From Motiliproteus sp036960175 (GTDB lineage: Bacteria > Pseudomonadota > Gammaproteobacteria > Pseudomonadales > Balneatricaceae): a stretch of DNA of 64,000 nt. The notes beneath the pieces are model-generated. The model made no database searches and was not told where the DNA came from. It saw only the letters and a list, made by a program, of their open reading frames with translations. Below are positions 40,867 through 50,395 of the stretch, one piece after another. The DNA is taken from the NCBI GenBank assembly GCA_036960175.1, contig JBALWH010000001.1, positions 1 through 64,000 on the forward strand, given 5' to 3'. A program made the translations under genes and the position numbers. The stretch's first letter is position 1; every line of letters begins with the position of its first letter.

Positions 40867-41904
40867 ATGTTTAAAAAAATACGAGGTATGTTTTCCAGCG
40901 ATTTATCCATTGATCTTGGAACAGCTAATACACTGATTTATGTTCGGGATAGGGACGTGGTTCTGAATGAGCCTTCTGTGGTTGCTATTCGTCACTCCGG
41001 TAACCATAAAACCGTAGTCGCCGTAGGCACTGATGCCAAGCGTATGCTCGGTCGGACCCCTGGGAATATTTCCGCGATTCGACCGATGAAAGACGGTGTT
41101 ATTGCGGACTTTCATGTCACCGAAAAAATGCTTCAGCATTTTATTAATAAGGTGCATGAGAACTCATTTTTTTCCCCCAGTCCGCGAGTACTCGTGTGTG
41201 TGCCTTGCAAGTCGACGCAGGTCGAGCGGCGGGCGATCAAAGAATCGGCCATGGGCGCCGGCGCTCGGGAAGTGTATTTGATTGACGAGCCTATGGCGGC
41301 CGCTATTGGTGCTGGTCTGCCGGTAGGCGAAGCCACTGGTTCCATGGTGGTGGATATCGGTGGGGGAACCACAGAGATTGCGGTTATCTCTCTCAACGGT
41401 ATTGTTTATGCCGAGTCGGTGCGCGTCGGTGGTGACCGTTTTGACGAATCCATCGTCACTTATGTTCGTCGCAATTACGGCAGTCTGATTGGTGATGCCA
41501 CTGCTGAACGGATCAAACAGGAAATTGGCTCTGCTTACCCCAGTACCGATATTCTGGAAATTGATGTTCGTGGTCGTAACCTGGCTGAGGGTATTCCCCG
41601 CAGCTTTACGTTGAATAGCAACGAAATCATGGAAGCCCTGCAAGAGCCTCTGTCGTCGATCGTGCAGGCGGTTAAGAGCGCGCTTGAGCAATGCCCTCCA
41701 GAACTGGCTTCAGATATCGCCGAGAGTGGCATCGTTTTGACCGGTGGTGGTGCACTATTGCGAGATATTGATCGTCTGCTGGCAGAAGAGACCGGCTTAT
41801 CGGTCATAGTCGCAGAAGATCCGTTGACTTGCGTTGCCCGTGGTGGTGGCCGAGCCTTGGAATTGATCGATAAGCATTCTTTTGAATTGTTAGCCTCAGA
41901 TTAA
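40867..41904 (+). CDS. mreB: Rod-shape actin homologue MreB
   Basis: A 345-aa actin-fold ATPase that guides side-wall peptidoglycan synthesis. The phosphate loops SIDLGTANTLIYV and VVDIGGGTTEIAVIS and the adenosine motif IVLTGGGALLRDID are intact. The amphipathic N-terminus MFKKIRGMF fits membrane binding. The cell is therefore probably rod-shaped. It leads mreBCD, with gatCAB divergent. Confidence 0.98.
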   Translation: MFKKIRGMFSSDLSIDLGTANTLIYVRDRDVVLNEPSVVAIRHSGNHKTVVAVGTDAKRMLGRTPGNISAIRPMKDGVIADFHVTEKMLQHFINKVHENSFFSPSPRVLVCVPCKSTQVERRAIKESAMGAGAREVYLIDEPMAAAIGAGLPVGEATGSMVVDIGGGTTEIAVISLNGIVYAESVRVGGDRFDESIVTYVRRNYGSLIGDATAERIKQEIGSAYPSTDILEIDVRGRNLAEGIPRSFTLNSNEIMEALQEPLSSIVQAVKSALEQCPPELASDIAESGIVLTGGGALLRDIDRLLAEETGLSVIVAEDPLTCVARGGGRALELIDKHSFELLASD

Positions 41905-41978
41905 ACTAATCGGAACTAATGAGGGCAGCTCTGTGCAAGGAGGTAACGGACTTCGTTCTACTGTGACGAGGGTGCCCC

Positions 41979-42848
41979 ATTAATCCGATATTCAAGGGAC
42001 AATCGTCCCGCGCCAGCCTGTTCCTGATCTTTATTCTTTCCGGTCTACTGATGACGGCTGACCTCTATTGGTCCCCAATGGGTCACTATCGCGGTTACCT
42101 GACCTGGGTCGTGACGCCTATTCAGTGGTTTGTCGATGCGCCCAATCGTTTGTTGGCGTCGATGGGGGAATCTCTGGACGATCGCCAGGTGTTGCGACAG
42201 GAAAATGAAAATCTGAAATCGGACCTGCTAATTCTGGCGCGTAAGCTACAGCGCATGGAATCTCTCACCTCTGAGAATACTTACCTGAGGAAGTTACTGA
42301 ACGCTGCCGAAAAGATAGACGAACGGGTCGAGCTGGCGGAATTGATTGGTGTGAATCCCAACCCGTTTATTCATCAGATTATTATCAACAAAGGCTCTCA
42401 GAATCAGGTTTATCTGGGGCAGCCGGTATTGGATGCTGGCGGTGTCATGGGGCAAATCGTGGAAGTGGGTCCTTACACTTCTCGAGTGTTAATGATTACT
42501 GATTCCCAGCATGCTATTCCTGTTCAGGTGAATCGCAGCGGTTTTCGCTCGTTACTCTTAGGGAAAGGTAACTTGCGGGAAATGATCCTCGATCATGTCT
42601 CTGATACCGCCGATATTGAAGTGGGCGATGTGCTCGTTAGTTCGGGTTTGGCGCAACGCTTTCCGACCGGTTACCCAGTGGCTATAGTCACTGAAATTCT
42701 GCACGACCCAGGGCAGCCCTTTGCGATGGTGAAAGCGAGTCCCACTGCTCGGTTGGATAAGAGTCGCCATCTGTTGGTTGCCTTTCGTCTTGAGCCTGAA
42801 TATCCACTTCCTGACTTTAGCTTGGAAGTAGAAGGAGATAGCAAGTAA
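41979..42848 (+). CDS. mreC: Rod-shape protein MreC, probably starting at ATT
   Basis: MreC is a bitopic protein whose periplasmic beta domains link MreB to wall enzymes. From the first ATG (42051) the protein would lack its membrane anchor. In-frame codons from 41979 encode NPIFKGQSSRASLFLIFILS, which is the normal MreC N-terminus and membrane segment. The only upstream in-frame stop is TGA 41964, and no ATG, GTG or TTG lies between. ATT 41979 follows GAGGG by seven bases and is the best start, giving 289 aa. The coiled coil (LRQENENLKSDLL) and the periplasmic domain are complete. Confidence 0.9.
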   Translation: MNPIFKGQSSRASLFLIFILSGLLMTADLYWSPMGHYRGYLTWVVTPIQWFVDAPNRLLASMGESLDDRQVLRQENENLKSDLLILARKLQRMESLTSENTYLRKLLNAAEKIDERVELAELIGVNPNPFIHQIIINKGSQNQVYLGQPVLDAGGVMGQIVEVGPYTSRVLMITDSQHAIPVQVNRSGFRSLLLGKGNLREMILDHVSDTADIEVGDVLVSSGLAQRFPTGYPVAIVTEILHDPGQPFAMVKASPTARLDKSRHLLVAFRLEPEYPLPDFSLEVEGDSK

Positions 42849-43336
42849 TGGTTGTTGCTGCTGCTCATCGCACTTGGGTTATCTGGCTTACCTTCCTGTT
42901 GGCGCTGATGCTCAGCACGTTGCCGATGCCGGAATCTCTGGAATGGGGGCGGCCGGAGTGGGTGGCGCTAACGTTAATTTACTGGGTAGTTGCTTTGCCT
43001 CATCGGGTGGGTCCCTGGTCGGCTTGGGTCTTGGGATTGTTGATGGATATCCTGCTCGGCAGCACCTTGGGTATTCATGCCTTGTCAATGGCTATCGTGG
43101 CCTATCTGGCTCAACGGCTGCATCGTCGTATTCGAATGTTCCCGCTTTGGCAGCAGGCCTTTCTGGTGTTGGTGTTAGTGGGTATTCATCAGATGTTACA
43201 GCATTGGGCGCAGGCATTAGCGGGTGCTAGTACCGGTTCGTTGTTGTTTCTATTGCCGTCTCTGGTCAGTAGTTTTCTGTGGCCATGGATTTTTGTGGTG
43301 CTTCGAGGTGTGCGTCGAGCGTTGCGGGTAAGCTGA
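42848..43336 (+). CDS. mreD: Rod-shape protein MreD
   Basis: A 162-aa membrane protein with about five segments. SLEWGRPEWVALTLIYWVVA and VLGLLMDILLGSTLGIHAL are typical MreD stretches. Its ATG shares the last A of the mreC TAA, so translation is coupled. Confidence 0.95.
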   Translation: MVVAAAHRTWVIWLTFLLALMLSTLPMPESLEWGRPEWVALTLIYWVVALPHRVGPWSAWVLGLLMDILLGSTLGIHALSMAIVAYLAQRLHRRIRMFPLWQQAFLVLVLVGIHQMLQHWAQALAGASTGSLLFLLPSLVSSFLWPWIFVVLRGVRRALRVS

Positions 43337-43408
43337 TTATTGCCATCGATGGGCTAGATCGGTGATCTGCGATCGCCATGCTAGTTTGAATTCGGCGTAG
43401 AGGCGTTC

Positions 43409-43993
43409 ATGAAAAAGTTGGTTCTTGCATCCCATTCACCCCGTAGAAAAGAGCTGTTGCAGCAGATTGGTGTTAGTTTCAGCAGCTGTGGTGCTGATAT
43501 TGATGAAACTCATTGTGCAGGGGAAAGTCCTGCACAGTACGTGCAGCGGCTGGCATTACAGAAAGCTCAAGCGGTGCAGCATCAGTTTGGAGACGATGCG
43601 GTTATCATCGGCAGCGATACCGCTGTAGTCTGTGATGAACATATTTTAGGAAAGCCCAAAAATCAGCAGCATTGCGTGGAGATGTTAATGCAGTTGTCTG
43701 GGCGCCAACACCAGGTGATGACTTCGATAGCGCTGCTAGATGGGGAACGATCGCTGGCTAAGGTGGTCACAAGCCAGGTGTTTTTTCGCACCCTCAGTAA
43801 GATAGAGTGTCAAAGCTATTGGCAAACCGGTGAGCCAAAAGACAAAGCCGGTGGTTATGGTATACAGGGACTTGGTGCAGTATTTGTTAAGCATATAGAA
43901 GGCAGCTATTCTGCAGTCGTGGGATTGCCGTTGATGGAAACGGCAGAATTATTGGGTCAGATGGGTGTTGCTATCTGGCAGATGAAGGATTGA
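43409..43993 (+). CDS. maf: Maf-like nucleotide pyrophosphatase (YhdE type)
   Basis: A 194-aa enzyme that hydrolyses dTTP, UTP and modified nucleotides. LASHSPRRKELLQQIGVSF and VIIGSDTAVVCDEHILGKP are the signatures, and KDKAGGYGIQGLGAVFV supports the YhdE subgroup. It lies between mreD and rng, as in most relatives. Confidence 0.94.
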   Translation: MKKLVLASHSPRRKELLQQIGVSFSSCGADIDETHCAGESPAQYVQRLALQKAQAVQHQFGDDAVIIGSDTAVVCDEHILGKPKNQQHCVEMLMQLSGRQHQVMTSIALLDGERSLAKVVTSQVFFRTLSKIECQSYWQTGEPKDKAGGYGIQGLGAVFVKHIEGSYSAVVGLPLMETAELLGQMGVAIWQMKD

Positions 43994-44008
43994 TAGAGAA
44001 CCAGCCTG

Positions 44009-45484
44009 ATGGGTGAAGAATTACTGATTAATTTCGCGCCGATGGAAACTCGGGTAGCCTTGATTGAAAACGGCATGCTGCAAGAGGTCTATATCGAGCG
44101 CGTTGATAAAAAAGGCATTGTCGGTAATATTTACAAGGGAAAAGTAGTTCGAGTACTGCCGGGCATGCAGGCGGCATTCGTTGATATTGGGCTTGAACGC
44201 GCAGCTTTTATCCATGCTGCAGATCTGCAACCCCATAGCCACAATGGTGATGACCGTCATCCCGAACCTAGTATCAGTTCCATGCTGCGAGAAGGTCAGT
44301 CACTGGTGGTTCAGGTCACTAAGGATCCTATCGGCAGTAAAGGCGCTCGTCTCACCACCAATCTATCTATACCTTCGCGCTTTCTGGTGTTAATGCCGGG
44401 CACCGAGCATGTGGGTATTTCGCAACGCATAGACAGTGAAGAAGAGCGTGAACGGCTGAAAAGCGTGGTAGCGGACTACTTTGAAGCTAACCCTGAGAGT
44501 GCAGTTTGTGATGGGTTTATCCTCCGTACTGTCTCAGACGGTGCTTGTGCAGAAGATATTCAATCGGATATCAAATACTTGCAACGGCTTTGGGTTTCGG
44601 TTCAGGAAAGCATGAAAAAATCCAAAGCGCCTTCGGTGATCTACCAGGATCTGCCGCTGCATATGCGCGCCTTAAGAGATATGGCTAATCCGGGCATCGA
44701 ACGGGTACGGATTGATTCTCGCGAAACCTTCCAGGCCGTGGGGGAGTTTGTCGCTTCACTAGTGCCGGAAATGTCTGACCAGTTGGAATATTATCCGGGT
44801 GAGCGACCTATTTTTGATCTCTATAATGTTGAAGATGAAATCCAAAAAGGCTTGGGCCGTAAGGTTGAATTAAAGTCCGGAGGGTATTTGATCTTCGATC
44901 AGACTGAAGCGATGACCACCGTCGATATCAATACCGGTGCTTATGTCGGTCACCGTACCCTGGAAGAAACCATCTTTAAGACGAATCTGGAAGCCGCCAC
45001 TGCCGTGGGTCGACAGCTGCGATTAAGGAATCTTGGCGGTATTATCATTATCGACTTTATCGATATGGAAGACCCTGAACATCAGCGCCAGGTGTTGCGC
45101 ACGCTGCAGCGGGTGCTGGATAAGGATCACGTAAAATGTAAAGTGATGGGCGTGTCGGAGTTGGGTTTGGTGGAAATGACCCGCAAGCGCACCCGAGAAA
45201 GCCTGGAGCAGTTGTTATGTGAGCCTTGCAGTCATTGTCAGGGGCGCGGCACCATGAAAACACCGGAAACTGTTTGTTACGAGATTTTTCGTGAAATTCT
45301 CCGCGAAGCACGGGCCTACGATACTGATACCTATCTTGTTCTTGCCTCTCAGGCGGTTGTTGATCGCCTCCATGATGAAGAGTCAGATCGGGTTGCTGAT
45401 TTGCAGGAATTCATCGGAAAAAACATTCGCTTCCAGGGTGATTCCGCTTATACCACTGAGCAGTTTGACGTTGTGCTGCGTTAG
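44009..45484 (+). CDS. rng: Ribonuclease G
   Basis: A 491-aa endoribonuclease that matures the 5' end of 16S rRNA and trims mRNA. An S1 domain at about 38-120 (GIVGNIYKGKVVRVLPGMQA) is followed by the catalytic domain with VDINTGAYVG and IIIDFIDM (metal Asp). Zinc-link Cys appear in EPCSHCQGRGTM. It lacks the long C-terminal scaffold of RNase E. Sixteen bases after maf. Confidence 0.97.
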   Translation: MGEELLINFAPMETRVALIENGMLQEVYIERVDKKGIVGNIYKGKVVRVLPGMQAAFVDIGLERAAFIHAADLQPHSHNGDDRHPEPSISSMLREGQSLVVQVTKDPIGSKGARLTTNLSIPSRFLVLMPGTEHVGISQRIDSEEERERLKSVVADYFEANPESAVCDGFILRTVSDGACAEDIQSDIKYLQRLWVSVQESMKKSKAPSVIYQDLPLHMRALRDMANPGIERVRIDSRETFQAVGEFVASLVPEMSDQLEYYPGERPIFDLYNVEDEIQKGLGRKVELKSGGYLIFDQTEAMTTVDINTGAYVGHRTLEETIFKTNLEAATAVGRQLRLRNLGGIIIIDFIDMEDPEHQRQVLRTLQRVLDKDHVKCKVMGVSELGLVEMTRKRTRESLEQLLCEPCSHCQGRGTMKTPETVCYEIFREILREARAYDTDTYLVLASQAVVDRLHDEESDRVADLQEFIGKNIRFQGDSAYTTEQFDVVLR

Positions 45485-45493
45485 GCGACGGTC

Positions 45494-48400
45494 ATGCTTA
45501 CTCCTCAATTTTTTTATCGTCTGATCCGCATAAAGCTGGGGCTAATCGTCGCTCTAGTGGTGACGATTGCTTTGTTGTTCAGTAGCGCTCGACTACTGAT
45601 GTATAGTTTGCCGACGCAAAAAACTAATATTGAACAATGGCTTAGTAGCGAAGATTATCAGGTTTCTATCCAGAATCTAAAAGGTGAGTGGCATCACCTA
45701 TGGCCGTTGCTTGATGCACGGGGTGTGGTGCTGAAAGCCGCTGGAGGGGAGTCTCTTTTTGAATTGGGCCACTTGCAGCTGACATTGAATTTGATGCAAA
45801 CCCTGCTACAGGGGACGCCGGTGTTTCATCGCGTGCTTCTGGATCGGCTGGAATTACAGCTTACCCGCAGTCGCTATAATGGCTGGCGCGTGCATGGAAT
45901 TAGTGAGCAGGCTAGTGCTGATGAGGTTCGTGGTGGTGTTCAGTTAGCTGGCGTGTTTGAGGAGTTGATGCGTCACGGGGAGGTTCGCCTGGTTAATGCC
46001 ATCGTTTCAGTTAATCTGGAAGGTGGACAGAAATTCCCCCCTCAGGTCATTAATGCAGGCCTTCAGAATCGTGGTGAAAGAGTTTCATTGCAGGCGCGCT
46101 TGGAACGTACCGGCGCCGATCCCGTGGATTTTCGGCTGTTGGGACAGGGGTTGCCTGGGAGTGATGACTTCAAAGCGCGTTTCTATCTAAAATCACCGCA
46201 GTTGGATATTGGTTTCTGGCGGAGATACTTGCCGCCAGAATATAAACAACTGCAGCAGTTCTCGTTGTCTTCTGAATTATGGGGGCAGTGGCAAGGGACG
46301 CTGCCTACGAGTGTGCAGGGTAATCTCTCGGTGCCAGTGATTAGCTGGAGTAATTCCGTTGGTATGCAGAGTGTTCAAAATTTCAGCGCCCGTTTGTTGA
46401 TCGAGCAGACCGATGATCAGTGGCAGTTGCAGTTGGGTAGCCTGCAGGGTCGGATCAATGATCTGCCCCTGCCATTGAATAGCCTGCATGCCAGCTGGCA
46501 ACCCCAGCAAAGGATGCTGTTATCCACCGATAAATTGGATATCGGCCTGTTAAACCAGGAGCTGCTGTCCAGTCCCGTAGTGCCGCAGGCAGTGAAGAAA
46601 GAATTCGATATTCTACAACCCACCGGAACTTTGCGTAATCTTGAAGTTTCGCTGGATCTTGGGCGTCCCCCCTCGCCGCAATTTCAACTGAGAGCAGATC
46701 TTGACCGGGTAGAAGTGGCGTCCTGGAATGGAGCACCGGAAATTCGCGGCGTCGATGGTCTGCTGACGATCGACCAGCAGGGTGGTCAGGTGGATTTTGA
46801 TAGTACTAATGTGCTGCTCAATTTTCCCGACCTTTACCAGCAGGGCTGGATGCTCAAGCAAGCCAGTGGGGTTGTCAGTTGGCGTTTGGGTGACGACAGT
46901 GTCTGGGTCGAGAGTGGTCTGCTGCAGATGGCGATGGATGGCATCGAAGCCAATGGCCGTTTTAGTCTGGATATGCCCCTTGCCAAGGATATTGCCAGTA
47001 ACTTCACACTGATGATAGGCATGGATAACAGCAATGGTCAGATGGCCCCATTATTCGTACCGGATAAGGTCGTTGATCAGGGGCTATTTAGCTGGCTTGA
47101 ATCGTCAATCAAAGCCGGAAAGCTGAATTCAGGAGGTTTTTTTTACCAGGGTGGGTTGGAGTCCTGGGCCCCAGAACCTAGTATTCAGATGTATTTTGAC
47201 GTCAGTGATGGGCGAGTAAAATATCAGCCACAATGGCCTGAAATTAGTGATTCTAAGTCTTTTACTTTGGTTAAAAATACCGAAGTGTTGGTGCAAATCG
47301 ACTCCGGCCGGGTTTATGACAGCACCGTTACCTCGGGAGAGGTTTATCTGCCGCCAAACTCGCAGCGCTTACAGATAAAAGCGAATCTCAAAGGCCCCGC
47401 CAGCGATGGTCGTAAGGTGCTGTTGGAGTCGCCCACCAAGGAATATCTGGGTGAAGAGTTTGCGCAATGGCAACTGCAGGGAAAGGCGGTTACCGCTCTG
47501 AATCTGGCCATTGATCTAAAAAACCCAGCTAAGTCCATGATACGGGTAGCCACAGACCTAAGTGGTGGTCGTTATTTTTCTAAGGATCTTGATCTGGACT
47601 TTACTGCTTTGCAGGGGCGGATCCTCTATCACGAAACGAAAGGGTTAAGTTCCGGCCAGTTGGTAGGGCGTTTCTTAGATCAGCCCATCCAAGCCAAGGT
47701 TTCTACGCGCAAAGATCGTAAAGGTAGCCATACCATTATCGACGCAGATGGCCGCGTCGAGATAGCACGGTTTAATCGCTGGCTTAAACAGCCCATCCTC
47801 GATCTGTGGCAGGGTGAAAGCAGTTATCAAGCCACCTTGGATATCTGTAGCCTGACGCCGGAGTGCACCACGCTTGAGGTGAGAAGTAGTCTCAAAGGCG
47901 TACAGACTCAGCTGGTGCCGGCGCCATATGCTAAGACTGCTGTGCAGGAACGACCGGTTCAGGTACGGCTAAATTTGGCTGGGGCTCGGCGTTGGTTGCG
48001 AATTAACTACGGTTATCAGTATCACTCGCTGATGGCATTTAATGATCAGGGCCTTCGTGGTGGCGATATCGTATTGGGGGCGGGGCAAGGTGACCCTCGG
48101 GCCTTGACTAATGGGCTCCAGGTCAGAGGCGCTTTAGCGACAGTGGATCCGCAGGCATGGCAGCAATTTATCGATCGGCTGTTCCCTGAGTCCGTCAGTC
48201 CACAAGGGCGTCCGCAAATCGATCCACTGTTACAATCGATTGATATCCGTGGCAAGCAGGTGGCACTGGGGGATCAGGTCTTTGATGATGTGCAGGTCAA
48301 GATGAGGCCTGCTACCAATGGTTGGGAAATTGCCCTGTCGGCTCCGGCTGCAAAAGGATTGATCTTGCTGCCTAGCACCGGTGCTCAGCCTTTTCGTGCG

Positions 48401-49363
48401 GATTTTGATTACCTTTATCTCCCCAAGGGTGATGAACAAGAGCCCGGCTCGGCCCAAACAGAGGAGACTAAAGAGCAAAAAATTGATCCGCTATTGGACT
48501 ATGACCCTGCTACGTTGCCGCCGATGGAACTCAGTGTCGGGGATTTCAGAATCGGTGATGATCGATATGGGCAGTGGAAGCTGCAGGTGAAGCCAGACAA
48601 CCAAGGAATACATATCTCCGGTATTGAGGGCTTGGTCAGGACTATGAACACCCGGGCTGATATCTGGTGGAATAAAACCCCAGCGGGGCATCGTACTAGG
48701 ATTGATCTGGACCTGGAGGCTCCGCAGTTGGCAGAAGTGCAAAAATCTTGGGGCTCTGTACCGGTGATGGAGAGTAAAAATGCGCATTTCAGTGGTCAGA
48801 TGGATTGGCGCGGATCGCCGCTGCATTTTAATGTTGAATCCTTAAACGGCTTGCTGGATATCGAAATGGGTGCCGGACGCTTTATTGATACGGGTAACGC
48901 CGGCGGGGCTTTGAAGCTGTTTGGACTGCTTAATTTCAAGGCGCTGGGGCGTCGTTTGAGATTGGATTTTACCGATCTGTCTGATAAAGGCTTGAGTTTC
49001 GATGAGATTAGCGCCGGATATCACATCAAACAGGGCGTAGGAACTAGCACTAAGCCTTTTAAACTGAGTGGGCCTTCAGCGAGTGTTGAGCTTAATGGTA
49101 GTTTCGACTTGATCAATGAAACCCTTGATCAAAAGATGAGCGTGGCTCTGCCATTGGCAGAGAATATTTCTTTCACCGCCTTGCTGTTGGGCACCCCGCA
49201 GGTGGCTGGAGCTGTTTTTCTGATAGAAAAACTGGTGGGCAAGCAGATTCAGAAATTCACCGACGCCCGTTATACCGTGACTGGCAGCTGGCACGATCCA
49301 GTGATGGAGCCGTTACGGCCTCCGGTGCGGGAAGATACCTCTGAATCCCCCTTCGATCATTAG
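45494..49363 (+). CDS. yhdP: YhdP-family AsmA-like protein (outer-membrane lipid transport)
   Basis: A giant 1289-aa protein with one N-terminal membrane segment (LGLIVALVVTIALLFSSARL) and a long beta-rich periplasmic part of DUF3971/AsmA type. YhdP, with TamB and YdbH, is a bridge-like carrier of phospholipid to the outer membrane in E. coli. LSGPSASVELNGSFDLINET near the end fits the AsmA-2 module. It lies nine bases after rng. Confidence 0.94.
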   Translation: MLTPQFFYRLIRIKLGLIVALVVTIALLFSSARLLMYSLPTQKTNIEQWLSSEDYQVSIQNLKGEWHHLWPLLDARGVVLKAAGGESLFELGHLQLTLNLMQTLLQGTPVFHRVLLDRLELQLTRSRYNGWRVHGISEQASADEVRGGVQLAGVFEELMRHGEVRLVNAIVSVNLEGGQKFPPQVINAGLQNRGERVSLQARLERTGADPVDFRLLGQGLPGSDDFKARFYLKSPQLDIGFWRRYLPPEYKQLQQFSLSSELWGQWQGTLPTSVQGNLSVPVISWSNSVGMQSVQNFSARLLIEQTDDQWQLQLGSLQGRINDLPLPLNSLHASWQPQQRMLLSTDKLDIGLLNQELLSSPVVPQAVKKEFDILQPTGTLRNLEVSLDLGRPPSPQFQLRADLDRVEVASWNGAPEIRGVDGLLTIDQQGGQVDFDSTNVLLNFPDLYQQGWMLKQASGVVSWRLGDDSVWVESGLLQMAMDGIEANGRFSLDMPLAKDIASNFTLMIGMDNSNGQMAPLFVPDKVVDQGLFSWLESSIKAGKLNSGGFFYQGGLESWAPEPSIQMYFDVSDGRVKYQPQWPEISDSKSFTLVKNTEVLVQIDSGRVYDSTVTSGEVYLPPNSQRLQIKANLKGPASDGRKVLLESPTKEYLGEEFAQWQLQGKAVTALNLAIDLKNPAKSMIRVATDLSGGRYFSKDLDLDFTALQGRILYHETKGLSSGQLVGRFLDQPIQAKVSTRKDRKGSHTIIDADGRVEIARFNRWLKQPILDLWQGESSYQATLDICSLTPECTTLEVRSSLKGVQTQLVPAPYAKTAVQERPVQVRLNLAGARRWLRINYGYQYHSLMAFNDQGLRGGDIVLGAGQGDPRALTNGLQVRGALATVDPQAWQQFIDRLFPESVSPQGRPQIDPLLQSIDIRGKQVALGDQVFDDVQVKMRPATNGWEIALSAPAAKGLILLPSTGAQPFRADFDYLYLPKGDEQEPGSAQTEETKEQKIDPLLDYDPATLPPMELSVGDFRIGDDRYGQWKLQVKPDNQGIHISGIEGLVRTMNTRADIWWNKTPAGHRTRIDLDLEAPQLAEVQKSWGSVPVMESKNAHFSGQMDWRGSPLHFNVESLNGLLDIEMGAGRFIDTGNAGGALKLFGLLNFKALGRRLRLDFTDLSDKGLSFDEISAGYHIKQGVGTSTKPFKLSGPSASVELNGSFDLINETLDQKMSVALPLAENISFTALLLGTPQVAGAVFLIEKLVGKQIQKFTDARYTVTGSWHDPVMEPLRPPVREDTSESPFDH

Positions 49364-49499
49364 TGTCCATTTTCTTAGGAACCTGCGAATAAGTCTCTTA
49401 GTCAATTGAGCATTTTGTCGTTGATACCGGTCTATAGTTAATCAGAGAACCCATACTCAGGTGTGTATCTCCCATGACTGCAGTGCGGGAGGTGGTGTT

Positions 49500-50042
49500 A
49501 TGGCAGTCGTCGACTTTATGGTGGAAAGGGTGTGGCCGGTCGCTAGGACGGTTGTTTTGTCGTGGAATGATAAGGCTTCAGAAATTTTTATTCTTGATTT
49601 GCCCCGCGAGGAGCTCGGTAGAATTCTCGATGACATTATTGAAATGACTGATTATCCCGAGGTGCTACGTTTCGATGGCACCAATCTTGATTATGGGCGT
49701 GCGCTGACCTCTATTATGCGCGATCAGTTGGTGCGAGCCTCTAAGATGAGTACCGTGCATAGCCTACGTGGCAATGTCGCCGAGGGATCGAACTGCTATT
49801 TCTATTTATGGGTGGATGTGGAAGGCAACCGCATTGAAGTGGAAATGGTGTTTTGGAATGACCACTGCTTTCCTCCGGGTCGCTCTATTGTTAACCATAA
49901 AAAGATGCTGGGCAGGCTGTTACGCATTGCTCATCGCGTCCGTGGAGGCAACCCTGGCAGCAAGTGTATTCTCAGTCCTGAATACAACGCTGAGCCCAGA
50001 GAGCTTCTCAAAGGAGATCATCGGGAAGTCGCTATCTGGTAA
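49500..50042 (+). CDS. Hypothetical protein (180 aa)
   Basis: A soluble protein with no signal peptide. GGGAGG lies eight bases before ATG 49500; a longer frame from GTG 49461 lacks such support. The sequence alternates acidic helices (LPREELGRILDDIIEMTDY) and strands (SNCYFYLWVDVEGNRIEVEM, then VFWNDHCFPPGRS). I do not recognise a family. Its stop overlaps the Rof-like gene (TAATG), so the two are likely co-translated. Confidence 0.72.
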   Translation: MAVVDFMVERVWPVARTVVLSWNDKASEIFILDLPREELGRILDDIIEMTDYPEVLRFDGTNLDYGRALTSIMRDQLVRASKMSTVHSLRGNVAEGSNCYFYLWVDVEGNRIEVEMVFWNDHCFPPGRSIVNHKKMLGRLLRIAHRVRGGNPGSKCILSPEYNAEPRELLKGDHREVAIW

Positions 50043-50305
50043 TGTCTGTCAGTAATCTAGAGGCTATCGCAATGAAATCTAAAATGTCCCGCCTTGATCA
50101 CTGTGAGCTTACTGACCACTACGAAGCTGCCATCATGCATCATCGGTATCTGCATGTACGCTGGCAGGACCAGCAGGGTGAGCACGAGCAACGCTTGTTA
50201 CCAACCGATTTACGCTGTGATCATGGCCGTGACTATCTGTTGGCCGAGGGTGCACAAGGACGTCAGCTGCGTATCTGTCTCGATGAGATTGCCGATGTGC
50301 GTTAA
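50042..50305 (+). CDS. Rof-like Rho-binding antiterminator
   Basis: An 87-aa protein. CELTDHYEAAIMHHRYLHVR, then RLLPTDLRCDHGRDYLLAEG and QLRICLDEIADV parallels Rof/YaeO (C-D-Y..lE.AC.h...l.l...dg....A.DL....e.eyl.v...g....iRLD.I). Rof binds Rho and blocks its loading on RNA. An alternative start at ATG 50072 would remove ten residues that lack family counterparts. Confidence 0.65.
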   Translation: MSVSNLEAIAMKSKMSRLDHCELTDHYEAAIMHHRYLHVRWQDQQGEHEQRLLPTDLRCDHGRDYLLAEGAQGRQLRICLDEIADVR

Positions 50306-50395
50306 TTTCCTCTATAGATAGCGTTCCACTGATTCCGTCTTCAATGGCTTTTGGTTAAGATAAATCCTCTGCTACAAAACTGAGGAACTATTGTC

